7,560 nt of DNA from Spirochaetaceae bacterium. GTDB lineage: Bacteria; Spirochaetota; Spirochaetia; Treponematales; Breznakiellaceae. The DNA lies in contig JAISDF010000077.1 in assembly GCA_031265025.1 (NCBI GenBank), positions 1-7,560 of the forward strand. Reading direction: 5' to 3'. The notes beneath the pieces were generated by a model. The model saw only the letters and a list, made by a program, of their open reading frames with translations, did not search any database and had not been told where the DNA came from. Below, in pieces: positions 1 to 6,686 of the stretch. The position numbers and the translations under genes are program-made. The first letter of the stretch is position 1. Each line of letters opens with the position of its first letter.

Positions 1-511
1 TGAACTCCCCAATCCTGAGGGCGGGCGTTTCTTTCTGGGCCTTGCCGCCCGGAGCGTTACGGCGCTAAGGGGAGAAGGCGGGGAGCTTCCCTTTCCCCTG
101 GAAAGCGGCGCGGCCGGACGGGTGCTTCTTGCCGGACAGTACGGCGACTTTTTTGACTGCGGCGCTCTTGCCTTTCCCGGCGCTGAACGCTTCCGCTATC
201 AGGGGGCCGCCGACAGCCGGGAGCTTGTCCGGCGCGCCCAAAACGCCGACACGGTCATCTTCTGTCTGGCCGGCGCGGGGGACATCGCGCTGCTCAACAG
301 CCTCCGGGGTTTGGGCAAGCGAATCATCGTCCTTTCGATTTTAAGTCCTGTATATCTTGAACAGGTTCCCTGGGTGGACGGCGCCGTGGCTGTCTACAGC
401 TATGCCCGTGAATCCTTTGTCGCCGCTTTCTCCGCCATAACGGGGCGCATTCCCGCTGAAGGCGTCCTGCCCTTTGACGCCGGATCAGGCCGAAACAGGG
501 CCCATGATTAA
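1..511 (+). CDS. Glycoside hydrolase family 3 protein, C-terminal domain (5' end outside window)
   Basis: The frame is open from base 2 and ends at TAA 509-511, giving 169 visible residues with no start, so the gene begins upstream. The visible part resembles the Rossmann-like C-terminal domain of GH3 enzymes: an early A-x-R-S-V-T-A-L-R segment followed by LPFPL, like the 'A..S..LLKN..LPL' entry of that domain; alternating hydrophobic strands (RVLLAG, TVIFCLAG, KRIIVLSILSP); and a terminal ITGRIPAEGVLPF that matches the 'G...P.G.LP' ending typical of the family. Known family members remove terminal beta-linked sugars, often N-acetylglucosamine from peptidoglycan or chitin fragments. The catalytic nucleophile lies in the missing N-terminal barrel, so substrate and even activity cannot be judged here. 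The downstream acetyltransferase gene overlaps its last eight bases. The family call is fairly firm; the sugar specificity is unknown. Confidence 0.78.
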   Translation, partial: ELPNPEGGRFFLGLAARSVTALRGEGGELPFPLESGAAGRVLLAGQYGDFFDCGALAFPGAERFRYQGAADSRELVRRAQNADTVIFCLAGAGDIALLNSLRGLGKRIIVLSILSPVYLEQVPWVDGAVAVYSYARESFVAAFSAITGRIPAEGVLPFDAGSGRNRAHD

Positions 512-1352
512 AAAAAGACGCTGGCGTCACATCACAAAGAAAACCGCCGCTGCCCTTGAAGCGTTTCTTAAAACAGAAGAACCGTACTGCGTCGCGGCCT
601 GTTCGCGTGTACTGCACACTACCCCGCAGCATAACGAAATCTGGGGGCTTTTCAGCGTAAGCGGAGAAGTGGAAGCCGTACTGCTCTGCTTTCATCAGTC
701 GTTCTTTCCGGTGTTCAGGGGAAACGAAACCGTCCCCGCCCCCTATTTTCTCCGCTACCAGCTCCTCATAAATCCCATTCACGCGCTCCAGGGCCTTGCC
801 AGGGACACGGAGATTTTCGGAAACTCCCTTGCCAAACTAGGGCTTGTTCCCCGGGAAACAAGGAACTATGACCTTATGGAACTCGCGCGGGAACCCAGGG
901 CGGAATATTTTTCCCTGGGACCGGGGAACCTTGAGATACGGAAACCCTCGGCACAGGACGCCGACGCCCTGTTTCGCCTTCAGGCGGCCTATGAAGTGGA
1001 AGAAGTGCTTCCCAACGGCGCGGGGCTTAACCTTTCCGGCTGCCGTCTTGCGGCGGAAAACATCATCAGGCGCGACCATTCCTTCATCGCCGTGCTTGAC
1101 AAAAGGCCCGTAGGCAAAATCAATGTCAGCGCCGTTTCGTATAATTACAGCCAGGCGGGCGGTGTCTATGTTCTCCCCGAATACCGGGGCAGGGGCATAG
1201 CCCAAAGGCTGGGCGCGGTCTTTGCCCGCTCCGTTCTCGCCGAGGGCAAAAAAGTCTCCCTCTTTGTCAAAAAAAAGAACGCCGCCGCGAAAAAGGTATA
1301 CGCCAATCTGGGCTTTTCCGTCATAGGCGATTACCGGATCAGTTATTATTGA
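504..1352 (+). CDS. GNAT-family N-acetyltransferase, two-domain
   Basis: This is a 282-residue protein that probably transfers an acetyl group from acetyl-CoA to an amine; the acceptor is unknown. The C-terminal half is a clear GNAT fold. Motif A is at about residues 221-236 (VYVLPEYRGRGIAQRL), where R-G-R-G-I-A is the acetyl-CoA pyrophosphate loop. Motif B is at about 251-275, with N259, Y266 and LGF-type residues. The first ~140 residues are a less conserved domain (GLFSVSGEVEAVLLCF near 48-63) that may be a degenerate second GNAT-like half or a substrate domain. I chose ATG 504, which overlaps the stop of the GH3 gene by eight bases and suggests translational coupling. A TTG at 474 in the same frame would add ten residues; neither start has a strong Shine-Dalgarno sequence. 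The stop, TGA 1350-1352, overlaps the end of the convergent transglutaminase gene. The adjacent GH3 gene hints at an amino-sugar or cell-wall fragment link, but that is only inference. Confidence 0.85.
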   Translation: MIKKRRWRHITKKTAAALEAFLKTEEPYCVAACSRVLHTTPQHNEIWGLFSVSGEVEAVLLCFHQSFFPVFRGNETVPAPYFLRYQLLINPIHALQGLARDTEIFGNSLAKLGLVPRETRNYDLMELAREPRAEYFSLGPGNLEIRKPSAQDADALFRLQAAYEVEEVLPNGAGLNLSGCRLAAENIIRRDHSFIAVLDKRPVGKINVSAVSYNYSQAGGVYVLPEYRGRGIAQRLGAVFARSVLAEGKKVSLFVKKKNAAAKKVYANLGFSVIGDYRISYY

Positions 1353-4300
1353 TTACTGAACGCTACATCGGCTATGGAACGGGCCAGGGCGGCTGAGGCA
1401 CGGCCCGAAAGGCGGCGTTCTCCGCCGGAGACGCCAAACTCCGCAAGCTCTTCGGCGGAAAAACTCCGGCGCAGGGTTTCCCTTCCCCGCAGCGTATCGT
1501 AGACTGACCAGACAAAACTGTTTTCCGTCCAGTTTATCCTGAGCTCAAAACGGGCGTTTTCATTGACAAACTCAAAACCCGCCCTGCCCAGGTCCTTCCT
1601 GAGACGGCGGATAAAAGACGGGCTTTCTTCGCCGCTGCCTGTAGACACGCGGAGCAGCGCCGGGAGTTTGATCCCTTCCTGGCGCAGCGCGCCCCGGTTA
1701 AGCACATAGAGCCGTTCGGCGGCGTCGCGCCCTGTTTCGCTTCCGCGCCGGGCGTTCCTGGCGGCGCTGCTGTACGCCCCGGCGATCAGGTCCCGTTCAA
1801 ACACAGGGTCAAAACTGTCTATGAGCTCAAGGGCCCGCTCGCCTCTGCCCAGCAAATCCGCTGCTTCAAGTTCATACACGGAAAGCGATTCGGGTATCAG
1901 GGGAACCTCAAAATCCCGGCAGGAACGGAGATAGCCCAGGGCCCTCGATGGATAGGACCTGAAAGCGTTATAGTAATTTGAAAGCGCGTCAAGCATCTGT
2001 CCCTGGGCCGCGTAAGAATCGGCGGAAAGAAGGCTGTACTTGCTGTACAGGAGCTTGTGAAGCTCCCGGTTAAAACGGAAGCGTATGCCCCGCCACAGGG
2101 AAGCAATGTTTTCAACGAACCCCGAAGCGGGGCTCAGGCGTTCCCGGTTTTCAAGGCCCTGATAGGTGTTCTTTAGTATTTCATGAATGTCCCGCTTGTA
2201 ACTTTCAGGCGTTATGCCAAAGTTGACCATCCAGAAAAAGTCTCCGGCGGCAAGACAGTCCAGGGCGTAGAGACGGGCCTCATCAAGGCGGCCCGCCGCC
2301 TGATACGCCTGGGCAAGACTCAGCTTGGCAAGGGGGGACTTTTCCCGCTCATAGGCAATTTCGTATTCGGCAAAGACCCTGCCGAAATCAAGCTGCCTGA
2401 GACAAAGGTCCCCCTGGGCAAGATGGCCCGAAGGCCGGTCGGCCGCCGCAAGGGAAAAACCAACCGCCAGGGCCGCTTCAGTATACTTGTAGAACCGCGA
2501 TTCCAGTATGGAAAGATTGTAATTCGCCACGGCGCTAAAGGCCGAGTCCCCCACGGCTTCGGCCTCGGCAATGGCCTCAAGATACCGCGCCTTGGCGTCT
2601 TCATAGCGGAACATATCCAGGTAGATGGTTCCCAGGGTCATGGAAAAATTACGCGTTATGGAAAAATTGCGGTCCGCTCCGTAAAATTCCAACGCATTGA
2701 CAAGCAGGGCCTCTCCATCGGCAAGGCGGTGGAGCTTGTAGTATATCCAGCCCAGGTCCCCGGCAGCCCGGTAGTCTTCGGGCCGGTGAAGCAGTATCCG
2801 TTCAAGATAGGAAGCCGCGTCGGCGTTCAGGTTAAGCAGGGCGGCGTTTTGCGAAAGCTGGTAGAGCAGTTCAGGGTCATCGCCTGTTATGGCCTCGGCC
2901 TTTCTGAGCTGGTCCCAGGACAGGCGGTACAGTTCCCGCGAAAAGTAAAGTGAACCCAGGGCCCGGGGGAAACGGGGGTCTTCGGGATAAAGAGCGGCGC
3001 CGTCCATTAAAAGCCGCAGCGCCCTGTCCCAGTTCTCCCTGTCCTGGGCGGCCAGGGCCTCCATGTAAAGCCGTTCCCGTTCATCAATGCCCTCCTGACT
3101 GTAGCTGCCCCGGATACAAAGCAGACTCAGCGTGAGGAGGAGGAGCAGGGCCCCGCCGCCTTTGCCGCTGCGCGGGCCGGCGCCGGGTTTCGGGGGCGGC
3201 AGGACCAGGGCCAGGGGCGGCAGGAGCCAGGCCAGAAAACGCCGGCAGGGCGTTATTGACTGCGCATAACGGGAATTGAAGCGCCTGTAGAGGCCTTTGA
3301 ATCCGGCATACGACGGCGTTTCAAAAAGCGGGGCAAAACGGGCGGCGGAAACGGCGAGGTACATTTCGTAAAGAGTAAAAAGGTATGCCCTGTCAAGCCT
3401 TTTTATCCATTCACCTTCGGTCTCGTCCTGTCCGGGGCGCAGACCCGCAAGGGCAAGACGGCGGGAAACGTGGGCCCAGAGACGCAGGGTTTTTTTCCGC
3501 GCCGTAACGGCAAAAAGAAGGGCAGCAAGATGGCCCAGACGCAGGACCAGGACCAAAAGGACAAGGAAAGCGGCAAACAGCCAGGGCCAGAAACCGCGGG
3601 CCAGAAGAGCCGCCTGCCTTCCCAGGGTTTGTAAAAAGCCCTCTTCTTCCCCACCGCTCCAGGTTCTCGGTTCGAGACGGGAACGGTTCCTGAGAATTTC
3701 CTCCATGAGTTTTTCAAACTGGTCGCGCGAAACTCCCGATGAAAACGTAAATTCTTCACCGGCGGCAAGATTGGGGCTGGTGGGATCATATTCTATCCAG
3801 CCGTAACCGGGAAACCACACCTCAACCCAGGCGTGAGCCATGTCCTGACGCACCGGGTAGTAATCAAAAGCCCCTTCATCGGGGTCAATAAAAAAGCCCG
3901 CCGCTACCCTGGCCGGTATGCCCTGGGAACGGAGCAGCAGCGTCATGGCAAAGGCAAAGTAGGAACAATAGCCCTTTTTGGCGTCAAAAAGAAAATAGCC
4001 AAGCTGGTCCCCGTCAGGCGCTATGCCCGGCTTGAGACTGTAGCGGTACTCGCCGTATTTGAGGGCCTCGTATATCATCTGAATCCGGTCGCCGTAAGAA
4101 CGCGCGCCCCGGATAAATTCCCCGGCCTTGGCCGCTATGCGCAAGTCATTGCCGTAGTCGGTGTAATAGCGGTAAGTGCCGCTGTCCAGGCCGGAACCCT
4201 CCTCGCCGGGAAGACCCCGCGCCGCGTCGGCAAGCTCAAAGGGAAGGGCGTCATTCACCCTGCTTTGTACCGCATAGGCTGAATTAAACGAAGACGCGTC

Positions 4301-5371
4301 CCATACCTTGAAGGGCGTAACTTCCTCAGGCTGGTTAAGGGCGATAAGGGCCTGGGAATCAAAATTCACCAGGTAGTATTCCTGCTCCACCGTGCGCAGC
4401 GGGGCGTCATCCCGCAGGACAGGCATAACAGGGGAGTTCCACGTTCCTTGAGGAAGCCGCGCCGGATGCTCGGCCTCGTCGCGTTTTTCGTCCATATAAA
4501 AACCCCGGCCCGGACTGTAGGCCGAAAGAATAAAGCGCCTGAGCAGCATGTGGTCAAAGGCCCCTTCCTTGCGGACAATGAGAACCAAATCGGTGTTCAT
4601 GCTGATTTCACTTTCGAGCCTGATAAAACGGGAAAAATCAAAACTGAAAAGTTTCGGCTGGAGCAGGCCGCCTGACTGGTCAACGGCCTTTTCCTCAAAG
4701 GGCCTGATTAAAAGGCAGGCGCCCGCGAATACCAGGACAAACATCAGCGCCGAGGCAAGGACCTTCTCGGCCGTACCGGCGCGGTACTTTGGGTCGGCCG
4801 AAAAAATAAAGGCCAGTATCTGGAAAAAAACCAACGCGCCGAAACAGCCGAGAACCAGCGCCGGCATACGGTAGGCTTCCATGTCCGAGGTCCTGGCCGC
4901 GAGAAAAACAACGAGCAGCAGCAGCCCCTGGGCGATAAGATCCCCCCTGAGAAAACGCCGTGAGCCAAGGCAGAAAAAACTTGAAAGGGCTGTCCAGTAA
5001 TAAGGCGGCAGGGAAACAAAATTATTCCTGTCCAGGCCCAGGAGCAGCGCGTCCCAGAAAACCCCTGTCCCCGGAACAAAAAGGCGGGGCAGGGCAATGA
5101 AAAAACGGATTGCCCAGGGCAGGAGAACCAGCACGGCAACGCCCTGTAACGCCGAGACAGAACGGCCCCTTCGGAGCAGCACAGGAACAAGAAAGGCCGC
5201 GATGAGCGCGGCAAGAAAGAGGGCGGTATCGGAAAGGTCCCCGGCAAGGAGCCGTATCTGGAAGCATACACCGAAAAGAGCAATGGAACGGCATATAAAG
5301 GCAGCCGCGCCGGGCCTGTCTTTCGCCTCCCGGACCTGTTCCGCGCGGCCCGCCTCCCGGCACCGTTCCAT
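1346..5371 (-). CDS. Membrane transglutaminase-like protein fused to a TPR-repeat domain
   Basis: The product has 1341 residues. Hydrophobic helices at about 24-43, 48-66, 72-94, 145-158, 168-190 and 203-223, plus a weaker one near 125-135, give a TgpA/DUF3488-like N-terminus. Residues ~224-590 should be extracytoplasmic and hold a transglutaminase core: C469 in KKGYCSYF, H513 in MAHAWVEVW, D529 in IEYDPTSPN, a complete triad. A further helix spans ~593-622, followed by a DUF4129-like stretch (~635-700; RRLALAGLRPGQDETEGEW). A signal-like segment at 739-753 precedes TPR repeats (~765-1200; the clearest is at ~1010-1045, LAKLSLAQAYQAAGRLDEAR) and a small alpha/beta C-terminal domain. TgpA-type proteins are usually about 650-750 residues, so this one is roughly doubled. 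The frame is open to 5668, but ATG 5371 is preferred because it has GAGGG five bases upstream and follows the DUF58 stop by 34 bases. It is the last gene of the MoxR-DUF58 operon. The fold is firm; whether the triad acts as transglutaminase, protease or otherwise is unknown. Confidence 0.88.
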   Translation of the reverse strand: MERCREAGRAEQVREAKDRPGAAAFICRSIALFGVCFQIRLLAGDLSDTALFLAALIAAFLVPVLLRRGRSVSALQGVAVLVLLPWAIRFFIALPRLFVPGTGVFWDALLLGLDRNNFVSLPPYYWTALSSFFCLGSRRFLRGDLIAQGLLLLVVFLAARTSDMEAYRMPALVLGCFGALVFFQILAFIFSADPKYRAGTAEKVLASALMFVLVFAGACLLIRPFEEKAVDQSGGLLQPKLFSFDFSRFIRLESEISMNTDLVLIVRKEGAFDHMLLRRFILSAYSPGRGFYMDEKRDEAEHPARLPQGTWNSPVMPVLRDDAPLRTVEQEYYLVNFDSQALIALNQPEEVTPFKVWDASSFNSAYAVQSRVNDALPFELADAARGLPGEEGSGLDSGTYRYYTDYGNDLRIAAKAGEFIRGARSYGDRIQMIYEALKYGEYRYSLKPGIAPDGDQLGYFLFDAKKGYCSYFAFAMTLLLRSQGIPARVAAGFFIDPDEGAFDYYPVRQDMAHAWVEVWFPGYGWIEYDPTSPNLAAGEEFTFSSGVSRDQFEKLMEEILRNRSRLEPRTWSGGEEEGFLQTLGRQAALLARGFWPWLFAAFLVLLVLVLRLGHLAALLFAVTARKKTLRLWAHVSRRLALAGLRPGQDETEGEWIKRLDRAYLFTLYEMYLAVSAARFAPLFETPSYAGFKGLYRRFNSRYAQSITPCRRFLAWLLPPLALVLPPPKPGAGPRSGKGGGALLLLLTLSLLCIRGSYSQEGIDERERLYMEALAAQDRENWDRALRLLMDGAALYPEDPRFPRALGSLYFSRELYRLSWDQLRKAEAITGDDPELLYQLSQNAALLNLNADAASYLERILLHRPEDYRAAGDLGWIYYKLHRLADGEALLVNALEFYGADRNFSITRNFSMTLGTIYLDMFRYEDAKARYLEAIAEAEAVGDSAFSAVANYNLSILESRFYKYTEAALAVGFSLAAADRPSGHLAQGDLCLRQLDFGRVFAEYEIAYEREKSPLAKLSLAQAYQAAGRLDEARLYALDCLAAGDFFWMVNFGITPESYKRDIHEILKNTYQGLENRERLSPASGFVENIASLWRGIRFRFNRELHKLLYSKYSLLSADSYAAQGQMLDALSNYYNAFRSYPSRALGYLRSCRDFEVPLIPESLSVYELEAADLLGRGERALELIDSFDPVFERDLIAGAYSSAARNARRGSETGRDAAERLYVLNRGALRQEGIKLPALLRVSTGSGEESPSFIRRLRKDLGRAGFEFVNENARFELRINWTENSFVWSVYDTLRGRETLRRSFSAEELAEFGVSGGERRLSGRASAALARSIADVAFSNQ
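2636..2671. repeat. 18-bp imperfect tandem duplication in the TPR region
   Basis: Two adjacent 18-base units, 2636-2653 and 2654-2671, agree at 15 of 18 positions and share atggaaaaatt. The protein reads RNFSIT then RNFSMT (residues 901-912), an in-frame six-residue repeat at the start of a TPR helix. Confidence 0.8.
3193..3234. repeat. 21-bp imperfect tandem duplication at the transglutaminase-TPR junction
   Basis: Two adjacent 21-base units, 3193-3213 and 3214-3234, agree at 18 of 21 positions and both open with ggggcggcagga. The unit is seven codons long, so the frame is kept. On the minus strand it encodes the doubled LLPPLAL / VLPPPKP stretch (about residues 716-729) just ahead of the internal hydrophobic segment. 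Confidence 0.8.
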
Positions 5372-5375
5372 GCGG

Positions 5376-5380
5376 CCCTC
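5376..5380 (-). promoter_or_regulatory. Ribosome binding site deciding the transglutaminase start
   Basis: Minus-strand GAGGG lies four to five bases before ATG 5371. The earlier in-frame starts (ATG 5491, ATG 5449, GTG 5395) lack such a site, and the first two lie inside the DUF58 gene. The site is in the 34-base gap after the DUF58 stop. Confidence 0.55.
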
Positions 5381-5405
5381 ATCCAGGCCGTTCACCCCCG
5401 CGCCG

Positions 5406-6686
5406 CTAAACCCTGAAACAGTGGGCACGACAGCCCCCCCTTTGCCCATAACGGCGGACGCAAAGTCCGGCCGCCTCTTCCTGCTTTTCATTCTCGTAAA
5501 GAAAAACAAGCTCAACCGCTTTTCGCCGGGAAAGAAACGCGTCAAGCGGCCCCGAATAGTTTCTTGGCAAAAGAAAGATGACCACGCCCTCATCTCCGGG
5601 CGGCTGGGGAAGTTTTTCGCTTGCGGTTCCGGCAGCAGGATAGGCCAAAAAACCTGCCAAATCTTCAAACTCCCCTGAACAAAGACCGCCCGGCTGGCCG
5701 CTGTACCCCAGGAGAACCTCTATGCCCCTGTCCTTTTGGTCAAGGACCAGGGCCAGGGCATATTCGCAGCAGCGGTCCACCACGCGGCGTCCGGCCTCGC
5801 CGGAAAAAAGCTCCTGTTCCGCCAGGGTGTCTATGAGAACCGCCATCCTGGAACGGGGCGGCGGCTCCCTCTCGCCTTCCCGCACAAAAAGCTCGCCGCC
5901 GTGGCCGTAGAGCTTCCAGTTAATGCGCCGGGGATCATCGCCGCTCACATAGGGCCTGCTGCTGCTCAGTTCATCGGTACGCACCCGGAAAGGCTCAACC
6001 CGTTCCCGTTCCCCGCCGGAGCGGGAGCGGATGGGGACAGGGTCTTCGCCGGGCGACGGCGAAACAAGAAGCCGGGCGTCTTTTTCCTGTGCGCAGGGCA
6101 GACCGGCAATAAAGAAACCCGGTATATCCGATACCGAAAAAATATCGTAAGCCCCGTAATACGCGCCCCGGTATACCGCGTCAAGCGGGGGAATCTCCTT
6201 TCCCGGATCAAAGATATGCCTTATTTTCCGGCCGTCCCTGGTTTCAAGATGAAGTTCATAGCGCATAACTATACCGGGCAGGGAAAAAAGCCGCCGTGGC
6301 CGGCCGGTCTTTGTCTTTTTCAACCCGGAAAAAAGAAGGGCTGTCTGTCCGCCCCTCTCAAGCTGCCGGGGAACAAAGACGGCGGCAAAATCACTGCCCC
6401 TTTTCCGGTGAAAAACAGCAAGGAAAAGCACCCCGGCAAAGGAATACACCAGCGCCGAGGCAAAGGCCGCGCCGGGCAGGGTAAGGGCCAGTTCCCCCCG
6501 CGCGAGCCCCAGAACAAGAAGCCCCGTTGAGAGGGGGATGAGGAAACACGCGGAAAAACGGGGCCTGATAAAAAAACGTCCGCCGCGTCCGCCGCCAAAG
6601 TACCCGCCGCCAGGGCGCCTGCTTCCCGAACTGTCAGGCAGGATTCCTGACCTGTCAGCCCTTTTTGATTCCGTTGATTCTGGCAA
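5406..6686 (-). CDS. DUF58 domain-containing membrane protein
   Basis: This 426-residue protein has two membrane helices near residues 45-62 and 68-92, then a soluble region ending in the DUF58 signature at about 244-274: RPYVSGDDPRRINWKLYGHG followed by ELFVREGERE. DUF58 proteins are partners of MoxR ATPases, and the C-terminal part resembles a von Willebrand A fold. The strand that would carry the metal site reads AVLIDTLAE (D286), so the usual DxSxS metal motif is degenerate. The start is TTG 6684-6686, the only canonical start before the first helix; it has GGAG at 6694-6697 with a seven-base spacer and lies inside the MoxR gene (32-base overlap), so translation is probably coupled. The first ~45 residues are Gly/Arg-rich and polar, expected to be cytoplasmic. 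The last 18 residues hold three cysteines (C409, C419, C423). Family and start are well supported; the molecular role is inferred from neighbours. Confidence 0.9.
   Translation of the reverse strand: MPESTESKRADRSGILPDSSGSRRPGGGYFGGGRGGRFFIRPRFSACFLIPLSTGLLVLGLARGELALTLPGAAFASALVYSFAGVLFLAVFHRKRGSDFAAVFVPRQLERGGQTALLFSGLKKTKTGRPRRLFSLPGIVMRYELHLETRDGRKIRHIFDPGKEIPPLDAVYRGAYYGAYDIFSVSDIPGFFIAGLPCAQEKDARLLVSPSPGEDPVPIRSRSGGERERVEPFRVRTDELSSSRPYVSGDDPRRINWKLYGHGGELFVREGEREPPPRSRMAVLIDTLAEQELFSGEAGRRVVDRCCEYALALVLDQKDRGIEVLLGYSGQPGGLCSGEFEDLAGFLAYPAAGTASEKLPQPPGDEGVVIFLLPRNYSGPLDAFLSRRKAVELVFLYENEKQEEAAGLCVRRYGQRGGCRAHCFRV

Noticed and set aside
324..782. Minus-strand open frame across the GH3-GNAT boundary
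   Set aside because: Antisense to two supported genes; the translation is Arg-rich and unrecognisable.
1414..1435. GC-rich hairpin near the convergent gene ends
   Set aside because: The stem (ggcg-t-tctcc with ggagacgcc, one bulged base) is inside coding sequence and lacks a T-run on either strand, so it is not a convincing intrinsic terminator.
2183..2953. Long plus-strand open frame (256 codons) opposite the TPR region
   Set aside because: It lies wholly antisense to a well-supported coding frame, its translation is basic and low in recognisable motifs, and such shadow frames are common in GC-rich genes.
3120..3240. Possible separate start for a TPR gene
   Set aside because: No in-frame ATG, GTG or TTG precedes the signal-like segment in this stretch; the first methionine (residue 770) lies after it.
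4744..5382. Minus-strand open frame overlapping the transglutaminase membrane region in another frame
   Set aside because: Its product is Arg/Pro/Ser-rich without membrane pattern, while the competing frame gives clean hydrophobic helices.
5372..5668. N-terminal extension of the transglutaminase gene up to 5668
   Set aside because: Most of the extension lies inside the DUF58 gene, its residues look like out-of-frame translation, and the best ribosome binding site is at 5376-5380.
5736..6530. Plus-strand open frame (264 codons) opposite the DUF58 gene
   Set aside because: Antisense to a clear DUF58 frame; the translation is rich in Gly, Lys, Arg and Pro with no domain signature.
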